Shown one piece after another: positions 16,732 to 23,975 of a stretch of DNA of 53,003 bases. This DNA comes from an uncultured Lachnospiraceae bacterium (GTDB taxonomy: Bacteria > Bacillota > Clostridia > Lachnospirales > Lachnospiraceae), in the NCBI GenBank assembly GCA_947172705.1, contig CAMWCA010000020.1, positions 1-53,003 of the forward strand, given 5' to 3'. Position 1 is the first letter of the stretch. Each line of letters begins with the position of its first letter. The notes below the pieces were generated by a model, which did not search any database, had not been told where the DNA came from, and saw nothing but the letters and a program-made list of their open reading frames with translations. A program made the translations under genes and the position numbers.

Positions 16732-16738
16732 TTTGCTG

Positions 16739-18052
16739 TCAAGCGTTTTGAACACGCTTGAACACGTTGTTGATTTTGCTGTTAATAGCCCTTTCATAAG
16801 CGTCGGCACGGTTTTCAATGGAAGCTGTAGCGTGCATATAGTATTTTTCTGTTGTAGAAAAATCTTTATGTCCTGCAAATGTTCTGATTTCTTCATTAGA
16901 TAACACCCCCGATTCGCCCATATTGGAAATGCAAGTCTTACGGATGGAATGATTTCCCTTTTGTGCAGTCTTAATCATACGGTTTAACCGCCTTAAAACG
17001 TTGTTGATTGCGTCGTTGTGCATCCGCTCACCGTCTTTATCCAATAACAGATATTCTGAATGAAAACCCCGTTCTTCATTTGCCCTTACGATCATAGACA
17101 GAAATTCTTTTGCATTCCTTGTTAAAAATAATTCCCTGTCAGCGTTTGGCGTTTTCCCATGATCAACAATTTCATAGCCATTGCGGATAATTTTCCCATT
17201 ATCCAATTTATCATAATGCTTAATTTCTGTACGTTGTATATGTACCAATGTTTCTGAAAAGTCACTGATTTTTAATGCAACAACTTCTCCGACCCGTAAC
17301 GCCAAAGTGAAGTTAAGGCATACTCCAAGATATGCAGTATTTCTTGTCTTTTCGTATTGCTTTAAGGCAACCTCAATGATATTTTTTTCTTCATCATTGA
17401 TATAGACCTGTTCTGTTGGGGCTTTCTTCTGCTCCACAGCATACTTTTTGTAAGAAATGCCATGAACCATCCGGGAAACATTACTACTTGCAAGATTAGA
17501 CTCAACCGCAAAATCGTATAGCATATTCATAAGTGATTTCATTTCTTTGTATTTTCTTGAAGTCAGTCCATATTGAGAGATTTTATCTAAAAACCAACTT
17601 TTTAACATCACAACTGTTATATCACTTAATTTGCATTTGACAATATCATCATCCTTGTAATAGGTTTCCCACACCCAATTCAACTTATGGGCATTTGCAA
17701 GGGATGTCTCTTTGCCTTTATAGTCTAAGAATAAAGGATATAGCTTCTCAAAAGTATTTTCTGGCGGCTTTTCTTCCATTTGCTTATAATAAGCGACTAT
17801 TTTCTTTTCAAGGTTCTCTTTTGTGACTGCTGTTATAGGCTTTCTTTTTTCCCCGTCCGTTTTAGGCGGTAAATACGTCCTATAACGTTTGTCATGCTCT
17901 GAATAATAAATCTCATAGGGGTGTTGTTCTAAATAATATTTCTTTTCCATAGTTAAAATATCATCTAGCACATCATCTATCTTATTCAGATTAACAAGAT
18001 TAGCAAACAATGTCAATGCTTCATCTTGTGATATATGCTTTATTGTTTGCAA
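16739..18052 (-). CDS. int: Tyrosine-type site-specific integrase of the mobile element
   Basis: 437 residues with an N-terminal arm-type DNA-binding region, a SAM-like core-binding domain (about 95-190) and a C-terminal catalytic domain. Catalytic residues: Arg253 (LALRVGEVVAL), His368 and Arg371 (HSIRKT), the GHKDFSTTEKYYMH block with Tyr405 as probable nucleophile. It would excise and insert the element at the att cores. The annotated start is TTG at 18052 with no ribosome site. The frame stays open upstream, and an AAAGGGGG site lies 7 bases before an ATA codon at 18088-18086, so translation may begin there. Its last codons contain two TTGAACACG repeats. Confidence 0.93.
   Translation of the reverse strand: MQTIKHISQDEALTLFANLVNLNKIDDVLDDILTMEKKYYLEQHPYEIYYSEHDKRYRTYLPPKTDGEKRKPITAVTKENLEKKIVAYYKQMEEKPPENTFEKLYPLFLDYKGKETSLANAHKLNWVWETYYKDDDIVKCKLSDITVVMLKSWFLDKISQYGLTSRKYKEMKSLMNMLYDFAVESNLASSNVSRMVHGISYKKYAVEQKKAPTEQVYINDEEKNIIEVALKQYEKTRNTAYLGVCLNFTLALRVGEVVALKISDFSETLVHIQRTEIKHYDKLDNGKIIRNGYEIVDHGKTPNADRELFLTRNAKEFLSMIVRANEERGFHSEYLLLDKDGERMHNDAINNVLRRLNRMIKTAQKGNHSIRKTCISNMGESGVLSNEEIRTFAGHKDFSTTEKYYMHATASIENRADAYERAINSKINNVFKRVQNA
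16748..16766 (+). repeat. Left-end integrase arm-type sites (two direct repeats)
   Basis: TTGAACACG occurs at 16748-16756 and 16758-16766, 10 bp apart, inside the 3' end of the integrase gene. The same motif recurs at the right end of the element (23892-23910 and, inverted, 23967-23975), as expected for integrase arm-binding sites. Confidence 0.5.
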
Positions 18053-18159
18053 TTTTTCAATAGCTTGTGGAATAGAAATATCAGCTATAACAACACCCCC
18101 TTTCTTTTTAATTCTATATAGCGGTTATCTATCTATGTGTTCAGTCAAACTTTTTTGCT

Positions 18160-19302
18160 TCATGACAGCTTTAACAGTTCAATGTCATCTCTGAAAGATT
18201 GTTTTTCTAATGTGCTTTTATGCTTTTTCAGCCAAAGCCGTACATCATCATTCGGCGCATAGCCATTTTTATATATATCATGCAGGCATTTGAGCAGTTC
18301 CTTTGCTGAACCATTGCCCCATATATCATCACATTTGTACAGGGTGGGGAACAGTCCCGAACCAGTAACAAGGTGCTTAAGCGAACGTGCGAAATCATTA
18401 TCCCTTGGACTTTCAAGACGCAGGCGGGGGAAAACCCCTTCCGCTTTTTCCAATAAGGCTGTTGTGAAATCCGTATATTTTCCACTTTCCAAGTCATAGA
18501 ACCTGTATTTTTCTGATACTTTGTTGGCAATTAAATCTGCCAGCTTTTCTTCTTCGGTTCTCATGATGATATCTGTCAACTGGTGGGCGTAGTCCCTCCT
18601 GAACACCGCTTCAAAGCGTACCCACGATTCCGTGTTCATGGCTTCCTGTAAACGGAACCCTTTCTTTTCAAGCTGTTCTGCCCTTTTGTCGTAAATCCTC
18701 ATGAAAAGCCTTGACCCCTCCTTCCTGCTCCCAATATAAAATGTGCTGGATTTACCGTTAATCTCATATGCGCCGATTTCAGAATGGTTGGCTTGATTTT
18801 TATGGTCACGTATTTCCAGCCGCCCGTTTATGAGATTTTGGTAGATGCCATCCACTGTCATATCCCAATTCTGGTAGTCTACAGTGAAATCAACCCTGCT
18901 TAGGCGGGTATGGTAAGACTTTGACTGGACGGAGAGCAGTAACCTTTTTATATCCGTCTGTCCCCTCTGGCAGTATACAGCCCAACTATGCGCACTGAAT
19001 TTCACGATTATACCCATGTTAGGGCTTGACGGGTGGTAGGCGACTGCAAAGTAAAAAGGATTGTCACCGTATTGGTAAGCGGTCTTATATCCCTGCGGCG
19101 GGTTGCCCTCCAAGTCCTTTTTCATCCCGAAGATACGTTCCAGACTAGCCAGCCGTGAAAACTCCGCAATCATGCTCTCGGCTTTTGACTGCCAATCGGT
19201 CAAGCCTTTAATGAGGGTCTTGTCTGCCGTCAGGACGAGTGTCAGTTCATCAATGCCTAAGAATATCAGGTTTAAATAACCAAACACTGCTAATAGATTC
19301 AT
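18160..19302 (-). CDS. Rep_trans-family replication initiation factor / relaxase of the mobile element
   Basis: A 380-residue protein of the pT181 RepC / Tn916 Orf20 / ICEBs1 NicK family, which nicks the element's origin through a tyrosine and starts rolling-circle replication or transfer. Family signs: DELTLVL near the N-terminus, the HTRLSRVDFTVDYQ strand, and SRLFMRIYDKRAEQLEK with the likely catalytic Tyr in RIYDK, followed by WVRFEAVFRRDYA. ATG at 19302 is preferred because GGGAGG stands 8 bases upstream; the ORF opens at 19344 without a ribosome site. It lies downstream of the FtsK-like gene in the same direction, 73 bases apart, the usual order in mobilizable elements. Confidence 0.88.
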   Translation of the reverse strand: MNLLAVFGYLNLIFLGIDELTLVLTADKTLIKGLTDWQSKAESMIAEFSRLASLERIFGMKKDLEGNPPQGYKTAYQYGDNPFYFAVAYHPSSPNMGIIVKFSAHSWAVYCQRGQTDIKRLLLSVQSKSYHTRLSRVDFTVDYQNWDMTVDGIYQNLINGRLEIRDHKNQANHSEIGAYEINGKSSTFYIGSRKEGSRLFMRIYDKRAEQLEKKGFRLQEAMNTESWVRFEAVFRRDYAHQLTDIIMRTEEEKLADLIANKVSEKYRFYDLESGKYTDFTTALLEKAEGVFPRLRLESPRDNDFARSLKHLVTGSGLFPTLYKCDDIWGNGSAKELLKCLHDIYKNGYAPNDDVRLWLKKHKSTLEKQSFRDDIELLKLS

Positions 19303-19375
19303 GTTTATTACCTCCCGTTCATATATCTTTTTATATTTTGTCACATCTCTTTTATAGGTTCTGGAGCTGGGGTAA

Positions 19376-20683
19376 TTACATTACCCCAGCTTCCAACGCT
19401 TCCAGAATGTCAAAGCCCAATGTCGGGAACGAACACAGCCGGGGCTTGCTGGCTACAGCCGGATATGTGAATACCCCGTCACCCGCTTCCATCTTCCGCA
19501 ATGGGATGTCCGTGCCTGCCCCGAATGCCGTGGTATACGTCTGGTCTTCAGCGTTCCCCAAGACGACTTTCCAAGGCAGGTTGTCCCGGATGAACGTCGG
19601 GATGTTGTTGCTCCCTGCCTGTTGCATGACAATCCAGAGGAAGAACCCCGACTGCCGCCCTTTCAGGACGATTGCGGATATCAGGCTGTTCACCCGGTCT
19701 TGCATCTTCTTATCTTTTGATTTCAGGAGCAGGGAGAAATCCGCAAATTCATCAAATATCAGGATATGCGGAGATAGCCCGAAATCCCTGTAATCGCCGT
19801 CAATCTTTTGTAATAGGTGCTTTTTCATTTCCAGTTGCCTTTCCTGCATTCTGGAATTAAAAGTTTCCAGTAATGCGACAATCCCGTCAAAATCATCCGC
19901 CGTGGTTTCCGGCGACACCCGTTCCCCTAACAAGGCAATGCTGGACGCTTTCGGGTCAGCAAAGTATAGATAGTAGGGAACAGACTTTAAGCGCATTTGA
20001 AGCAGGAAATTATGCAGGGCATAGGATTTCCCGGAGCCCGTCTGCCCTGCTATGAGCAGGTGGGTGAGAGGCAGGCTTGTATAGGAATCAATGAACAGCC
20101 AATATTCACCCTGTAAACCGGAATACACTTTAAACGCTTCAAAACTGTCAAACACCAGACGCCGTTCAAGGGAAGCGTCATAGAAGTCAAAGCGGTAGTG
20201 GTTCGCATCATCCGTCAGACACACCTGTTCGACAGCGTACCTTCCCAATGACGGGGAGATATCCAGCCTGCCTAATTTGTCATTGAACTGGATGCTGTTT
20301 TTTATCCAGACTGTGCCGCCCTTAAAATCCGGTGCGAAGTCAGCCACAACCCAAGGTATATGCGCCCACCTGACAGCGCACAGCTTTTTGGTGGTGTAGA
20401 TTCCCGCATCAAGCAGGTGCTTCCTTATCCCAAACACAAGTTTATAATGTTCCCATGCATATTTTGCGCCCCGGTCTATCCGATTGCATAAAGCCCATCT
20501 TAAGGCGGAATAGACAAGCGGGATGGCGGTCAAGATGCCGCATACCAATGCGGCTATTTTAAACTTGGCGATTCCTGATATGTGCCCGGCGTGGCAGAAT
20601 GCCACGCCTAAAAAGAAACTCACTGCAAGCCACATACACACCAGTTCGCCTTTGAGCCGGCGGTCTGTTTTAATTCTTTCCAT
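19376..20683 (-). CDS. FtsK/SpoIIIE-type ATPase (TcpA-like coupling protein) of the mobile element
   Basis: 435 residues with two N-terminal membrane segments (about 12-32 and 40-62), then a FtsK-type ATPase domain: Walker A GQTGSGKS (about residue 213), Walker B HILIFDEFADF (about 305), and GRQSGFFLWIVMQQAG typical of DNA translocases. In Tn916- and ICEBs1-like elements this protein couples the relaxase-DNA complex to the transfer channel. It overlaps the upstream 129-residue gene by 14 bases, implying coupled translation. With the Rep_trans gene it defines the transfer module; no secretion channel genes are present. Confidence 0.9.
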   Translation of the reverse strand: MERIKTDRRLKGELVCMWLAVSFFLGVAFCHAGHISGIAKFKIAALVCGILTAIPLVYSALRWALCNRIDRGAKYAWEHYKLVFGIRKHLLDAGIYTTKKLCAVRWAHIPWVVADFAPDFKGGTVWIKNSIQFNDKLGRLDISPSLGRYAVEQVCLTDDANHYRFDFYDASLERRLVFDSFEAFKVYSGLQGEYWLFIDSYTSLPLTHLLIAGQTGSGKSYALHNFLLQMRLKSVPYYLYFADPKASSIALLGERVSPETTADDFDGIVALLETFNSRMQERQLEMKKHLLQKIDGDYRDFGLSPHILIFDEFADFSLLLKSKDKKMQDRVNSLISAIVLKGRQSGFFLWIVMQQAGSNNIPTFIRDNLPWKVVLGNAEDQTYTTAFGAGTDIPLRKMEAGDGVFTYPAVASKPRLCSFPTLGFDILEALEAGVM

Positions 20684-21059
20684 TTAGATCCCCCGCTTTC
20701 TTTACATCCCTGAAACGTAACAGCAGGTCAAAGCCTATCACATAGGATTTCTCTGGGATGAAACCTACCAGGGACACTTTTTCGCCCTTTTTAAAAGGCA
20801 CTTCCGGCTGACCGTTAAGTACGGTGACTTCAAACGTATTCAGCACGTTGTTGTCGCGTTTGCGCCCGTTCTTGTCAACGCCGTAGTCCATGTCGTCATG
20901 AATGATGAGCAGGTTCAAAGTGACGCCTTTGTCGTCCGGGTTCTTCTTCGACTGGTAGGGCTTCTGGGAAACCAACTGATATTCATTCCTTGTCGCCTTT
21001 GAAAATTTCCCATCATTAAACTGGGTCTGGGTATATGCCCAAGGATTTAAAATTGGCAT
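20670..21059 (-). CDS. Small conserved mobile-element protein of unknown function (129 aa)
   Basis: A soluble 129-residue protein with a beta-rich look and no membrane segment. It begins MPILNPWAYTQTQFNDGKFSK and contains a run of charged residues in the middle. Genes of this size and position, just upstream of the FtsK-like gene, occur in Tn916-type elements, but no motif was recognised that fixes a function; a single-strand DNA-binding or accessory role is only a guess. The ribosome site AAAGGAGGTAAAACTT is very strong. It opens the transfer operon and overlaps the FtsK-like gene by 14 bases. Confidence 0.7.
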   Translation of the reverse strand: MPILNPWAYTQTQFNDGKFSKATRNEYQLVSQKPYQSKKNPDDKGVTLNLLIIHDDMDYGVDKNGRKRDNNVLNTFEVTVLNGQPEVPFKKGEKVSLVGFIPEKSYVIGFDLLLRFRDVKKAGDLNGKN

Positions 21060-21133
21060 AAGTTTTACCTCCTTTCGTTTGAGTGTTTTTGTTTATACTC
21101 AATATGTTACCATATAAATAGTGGTTCAGAAAG

Positions 21134-21196
21134 GGTGCATATAAGCGTTTTTATGCACCACTTTTTATTGCTTATAGAAATAATCTATGGTATCAT
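21134..21196 (+). promoter_or_regulatory. Hairpin and promoter in the divergent control region of the mobile element
   Basis: GGTGCATA (21134-21141) pairs with TATGCACC (21152-21159), followed by ACTTTTTATT. Immediately after it a promoter faces right: -35 TTGCTT (21168-21173), a 17-bp spacer and -10 TATCAT (21191-21196), 55 bases before the ATG at 21251. Confidence 0.55.
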
Positions 21197-21250
21197 TAAA
21201 TGAAAATAAAATATAATTCTATTCTTTTTCAAGAAATAAGGAGGTTAATA

Positions 21251-22111
21251 ATGTTTGAAGAAATCAGAGAAAAATTTTATGAGTCGCTCATTAGGTCGAT
21301 TAAAGACAGAAAAAATATTTTGAAACTTAAGCGGGACGATATTTTGCCTGACCCAACACGCGTATCAAAAATACTAAAAGAAAAACGCGATGCACATTAT
21401 CCCCATTTGATTGGTAAAAGCGAATATCCTCGCTTAAAATATCTATTTCTATGTGAAGACCACGATTCTTATATGAACGATATCGAATTTCACCCAGAGG
21501 AAGCCATAAAAAAAAGCGGTAATAATTATGATATAATGCTTTGGGGGCATATCAATTGGGATGAAATGTTTCAGAATGTCATTACAGAATTATCAGAATT
21601 TGACATATCAGAAGAATGGGGAGGGATTTTTGAAGAGACTTTGGTTGATTATGTTCCATATGCTGCTGTCAAAACTGAAAAGCTTGATGCTGAATACGCA
21701 AAAATATATATTCCTTTAGAAGAGAAGGAAGGGAAAAGACAGGATGCAATCAAATGGGTGCATTTAAGGCATGGTAGTGGACTTTTTAAGAACACCTTTT
21801 ATAAAAAATTCAGTGGAAAAACTTTGCGCGAATTCGATATGGAATTTCATGAAGTTGTTTCAAATTATTTGGAAGAAAGAAAGTTAAAGGACTACTCATT
21901 TGGCTCACAGGTGCGTGACTTCCACCAAGCTATCAGTAGAATTGCGGTTCATTGGCAGAAACTTCCCGAAGTCCAGTATGGTGATATTTCCGGAGAAAAA
22001 TCAGATTTTCAAGCACTGCTTGAAGAATACATTAAAAATGGTCGGGAGCAGATAAAGAAACTTGAAAAGTATCAACAGAAGTTTGATGCTTTCCACATAG
22101 ATATAAAATAG
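21251..22111 (+). CDS. Mobile-element hypothetical protein, possibly a HTH-type regulator (286 aa)
   Basis: ATG at 21251 follows AAGGAGG with 8-base spacing; the longer frame from 21200 lacks one. The N-terminal 100 residues (ILPDPTRVSKILKEKRDAHYPHLI and later YDIMLWGHINWDEM) resemble the atypical helix-turn-helix proteins found in Firmicute mobile elements, where a ...VSRI..NKR..-YPHLI.. pattern precedes LWG. The rest is charged and ends in a coiled-coil-like helix. AT-rich relative to neighbours, as is the whole element. It is transcribed divergently from the transfer operon, a usual place for a regulator. Assignment is tentative. Confidence 0.6.
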   Translation: MFEEIREKFYESLIRSIKDRKNILKLKRDDILPDPTRVSKILKEKRDAHYPHLIGKSEYPRLKYLFLCEDHDSYMNDIEFHPEEAIKKSGNNYDIMLWGHINWDEMFQNVITELSEFDISEEWGGIFEETLVDYVPYAAVKTEKLDAEYAKIYIPLEEKEGKRQDAIKWVHLRHGSGLFKNTFYKKFSGKTLREFDMEFHEVVSNYLEERKLKDYSFGSQVRDFHQAISRIAVHWQKLPEVQYGDISGEKSDFQALLEEYIKNGREQIKKLEKYQQKFDAFHIDIK

Positions 22112-22210
22112 CGTTTATGTTAACAAAGGGAATTGTTATATATGTGTTTTTACAATTTTCAGGCAATGGCTTTTATTAGCCGTACCAGTCAGCCGCACTA
22201 GGTTCGCTAC

Positions 22211-22262
22211 GATTTTTTGTCTGTCAGTTACGAAAACCGGCAGGCAGGACAGACAAAAAATC
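22211..22262. repeat. 15-bp perfect inverted repeat in the element's non-coding gap (22112-22444)
   Basis: GATTTTTTGTCTGTC (22211-22225) and its exact complement (22248-22262) enclose a 22-base loop rich in GGCAGGCAG. It has T on the 5' arm and A on the 3' arm. It is the main structure in a 330-base stretch without a supported gene. It could be a terminator for the gene ending at 22111 or part of a replication or transfer origin. Confidence 0.55.
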
Positions 22263-22437
22263 TACCTCTCCAAGTGCTTTGTGACAGCCTGGACGCCAGG
22301 CGAATTATTGACAGGGAAATATGGGCGGGTGCAACATAAACTTTTACGGCTGTCCGGCAAGGCAGTGTTGCTCCCAAAATACGTTTTATGGGAGGGCAGG
22401 CTTATAAATTCTTTCTATAGTGTTCAATCCGCATATG

Positions 22438-22484
22438 CAAATAAAAAAAGGGAATTACCTGCATTGGTACAGGCAATTCCCTTT
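22438..22484 (-). terminator. Rho-independent terminator of the secreted cargo gene
   Basis: On the minus strand AAAGGGAATTGCCTG pairs with its near-perfect complement across an 8-base loop and is followed by TTTTTTTAT. It lies 13 bases after the stop codon at 22497. Confidence 0.88.
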
Positions 22485-22496
22485 AAAATTATTCTG

Positions 22497-23249
22497 TTAT
22501 TTTGTTTCTGTTTCTGCTTCTGTTTCTGCTACGGGAACAGTTGATACAGCTAATGTGCCATTCATTTTAACACCGCTTACGCCAAGTGTGGTAGAAAGAT
22601 AGGTCTCATCCCCTGTACGAACTTCCATGGTGATAGTGGTCGTATCAACTGTTGCGGGATAAGTCACATTCAGATACCACAGCCCGTCGTCACCTTTCTC
22701 AAGATTGATTGTGCTGTAAGATACTTCATTACCATCTTCATCCTTTGCAACAAAAGACACTTTACGGTCTCCCATATGATAAATATTGAAAATTGAGCGT
22801 GTCGGGTCTTTTGTGATACGGAATTTCTGTCCGCCTGTCACCTGCACATTGAAAGCATTCGGGTCTTTTGCTGTGCTGGGGGCAGAAACGGTGGAACCGC
22901 CATTGCCGGAAGCAGTATTGCTGGATGCGCTGTTGCTGGAAGAACCGCCGCTATAGGATTCATTAGCAGAAGAACTGGAAGAACCAGTGTTGGCAGGTTG
23001 GGCGGGTTCTGTGTATTCGGGCTGGCTGGGCTCGTCATAATCTACAACCGTATCGCTGGAACTGTCATTGGAACCATTTTGATAAGCATCCCAGAAAGCG
23101 TCAGCATCATCATCAGTACCTCTGTTGCTAGTGTCATTTGCATCAGCATTAAATCCAAACGCGTGGCTTGTGATGGTTGCAGAAGGGGAAGCCACAAAAA
23201 GACCTACTGCAAAAGTTGTTGCAAGTACCTTAAAAATATTTTTCTTCAT
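22497..23249 (-). CDS. Secreted Ser/Asn-rich hypothetical protein carried by the mobile element
   Basis: 250 residues. A clear signal peptide (MKKNIFKVLATTFAVGLFVA, cleavage near SHA) is followed by an acidic Asp/Ser segment, a low-complexity Ser/Gly/Asn linker (about 90-130), and a compact beta-type domain of about 110 residues (FNVQVTGGQKFRI through TLGVSGVKMNG). It ends in an ETEAETETK tail. No sorting motif or membrane anchor is present, so it is likely to be released or bound non-covalently. GGAGG lies 11 bases before the ATG. It has its own consensus promoter and terminator, marking it as an independently expressed cargo gene. Function unknown. Confidence 0.75.
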   Translation of the reverse strand: MKKNIFKVLATTFAVGLFVASPSATITSHAFGFNADANDTSNRGTDDDADAFWDAYQNGSNDSSSDTVVDYDEPSQPEYTEPAQPANTGSSSSSANESYSGGSSSNSASSNTASGNGGSTVSAPSTAKDPNAFNVQVTGGQKFRITKDPTRSIFNIYHMGDRKVSFVAKDEDGNEVSYSTINLEKGDDGLWYLNVTYPATVDTTTITMEVRTGDETYLSTTLGVSGVKMNGTLAVSTVPVAETEAETETK

Positions 23250-23306
23250 TATTATGTACCTCCATGTTAAATTATTTTGTTTTTAAGTATCAATAGATTA
23301 ATATTT

Positions 23307-23344
23307 ATTTTAGGTCAATTTCACCCTAATGTCAATAGGTCAAT
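23307..23344 (-). promoter_or_regulatory. Promoter of the secreted cargo gene with two TAGGTCAAT repeats
   Basis: On the minus strand, -35 TTGACA (23330-23335) and -10 TAAAAT (23307-23312) are 17 bp apart. TAGGTCAAT occurs on the plus strand at 23311-23319, touching the -10, and at 23336-23344, just upstream of the -35. The site lies between the cargo gene and the divergent XRE regulator, a plausible operator pair. Confidence 0.5.
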
Positions 23345-23383
23345 ATGCCATATTAAATGCAAAACAAATATGGAGAGATTATT

Positions 23384-23605
23384 ATGTCAAGATTAAAAGA
23401 ACTTCGTAAACTTAAGGGTTATACCCAACTCAAAATGCAACACCTAACCGGAATTGACCAAAGTGACTATTCAAAAATTGAAAATGGCAAACGATATTAT
23501 ACTTTTGAACAGTGTAAACGAATAGCGATTGCATTGGATACAAGCATGGATTATTTGGCAGAGTTAACCGATATAAAAACTCCATACCCACGTAATAAAA
23601 AATAA
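23384..23605 (+). CDS. XRE-family helix-turn-helix regulator of the mobile element
   Basis: 73 residues forming a single Cro/C1-type helix-turn-helix: MSRLKELRKLKGYTQLKMQ, then TGIDQSDYSKIENGKRYYTFEQCKRIAIALD. There is no extra effector domain. ATG at 23384 follows GGAGAG; the upstream ATG at 23357 lacks a ribosome site. It is divergent from the secreted cargo gene and probably controls it or the element's excision through the TAGGTCAAT repeats between them. Confidence 0.85.
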   Translation: MSRLKELRKLKGYTQLKMQHLTGIDQSDYSKIENGKRYYTFEQCKRIAIALDTSMDYLAELTDIKTPYPRNKK

Positions 23606-23630
23606 ACAATAAACTGAAAATGATACTTGA

Positions 23631-23670
23631 AAAAGACTGCCCTTGAACAGAGAACAGTCTTTTGTCTTTT
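23631..23670 (+). terminator. Terminator of the XRE gene
   Basis: AAAAGACTG (23631-23639) pairs with CAGTCTTTT (23655-23663) and is followed by GTCTTTT. The remaining stretch to 23943 holds no supported gene, only the right-end att and arm-site region. Confidence 0.75.
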
Positions 23671-23891
23671 TGTTGGTTTGTTACCAAATATTGAATTTTC
23701 TTTCAGACCTACAGTAAAATGAATATTATGTGTTGGTCTTTGGGCTTGCAGGGTTTCGGGTGACATATCAAGGCTCTTTCCATCAAAAGTAGTAATTTAG
23801 TAGTAAATTCAGCTTGAAATCCTGCTTATATGACCGTAAATCAAGGTTTTTTGAGATAATCAACATTTTTAAAGCAAAATATATAGGTGTC

Positions 23892-23975
23892 TGAACACGT
23901 AATTGAACACCTTTATGATAGAGATATGCTAGAAGCCTTTCTATTATAGGATTTGCGAAAAAGGAATGTGTTCAA
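23892..23975. repeat. Right-end integrase arm-type sites
   Basis: TGAACACG at 23892-23899 and TTGAACAC at 23903-23910 run in the plus direction; TGTGTTCAA at 23967-23975 is the same motif inverted and touches the attachment core at 23973-23982. They match the two copies at the left end. Confidence 0.5.

Noticed and set aside
22281..22544. 87-codon ORF ending in a Cys/Phe repeat
   Set aside because: Its end is antisense to the Glu/Thr repeat tail of the secreted cargo gene and it crosses that gene's terminator; no ribosome site.
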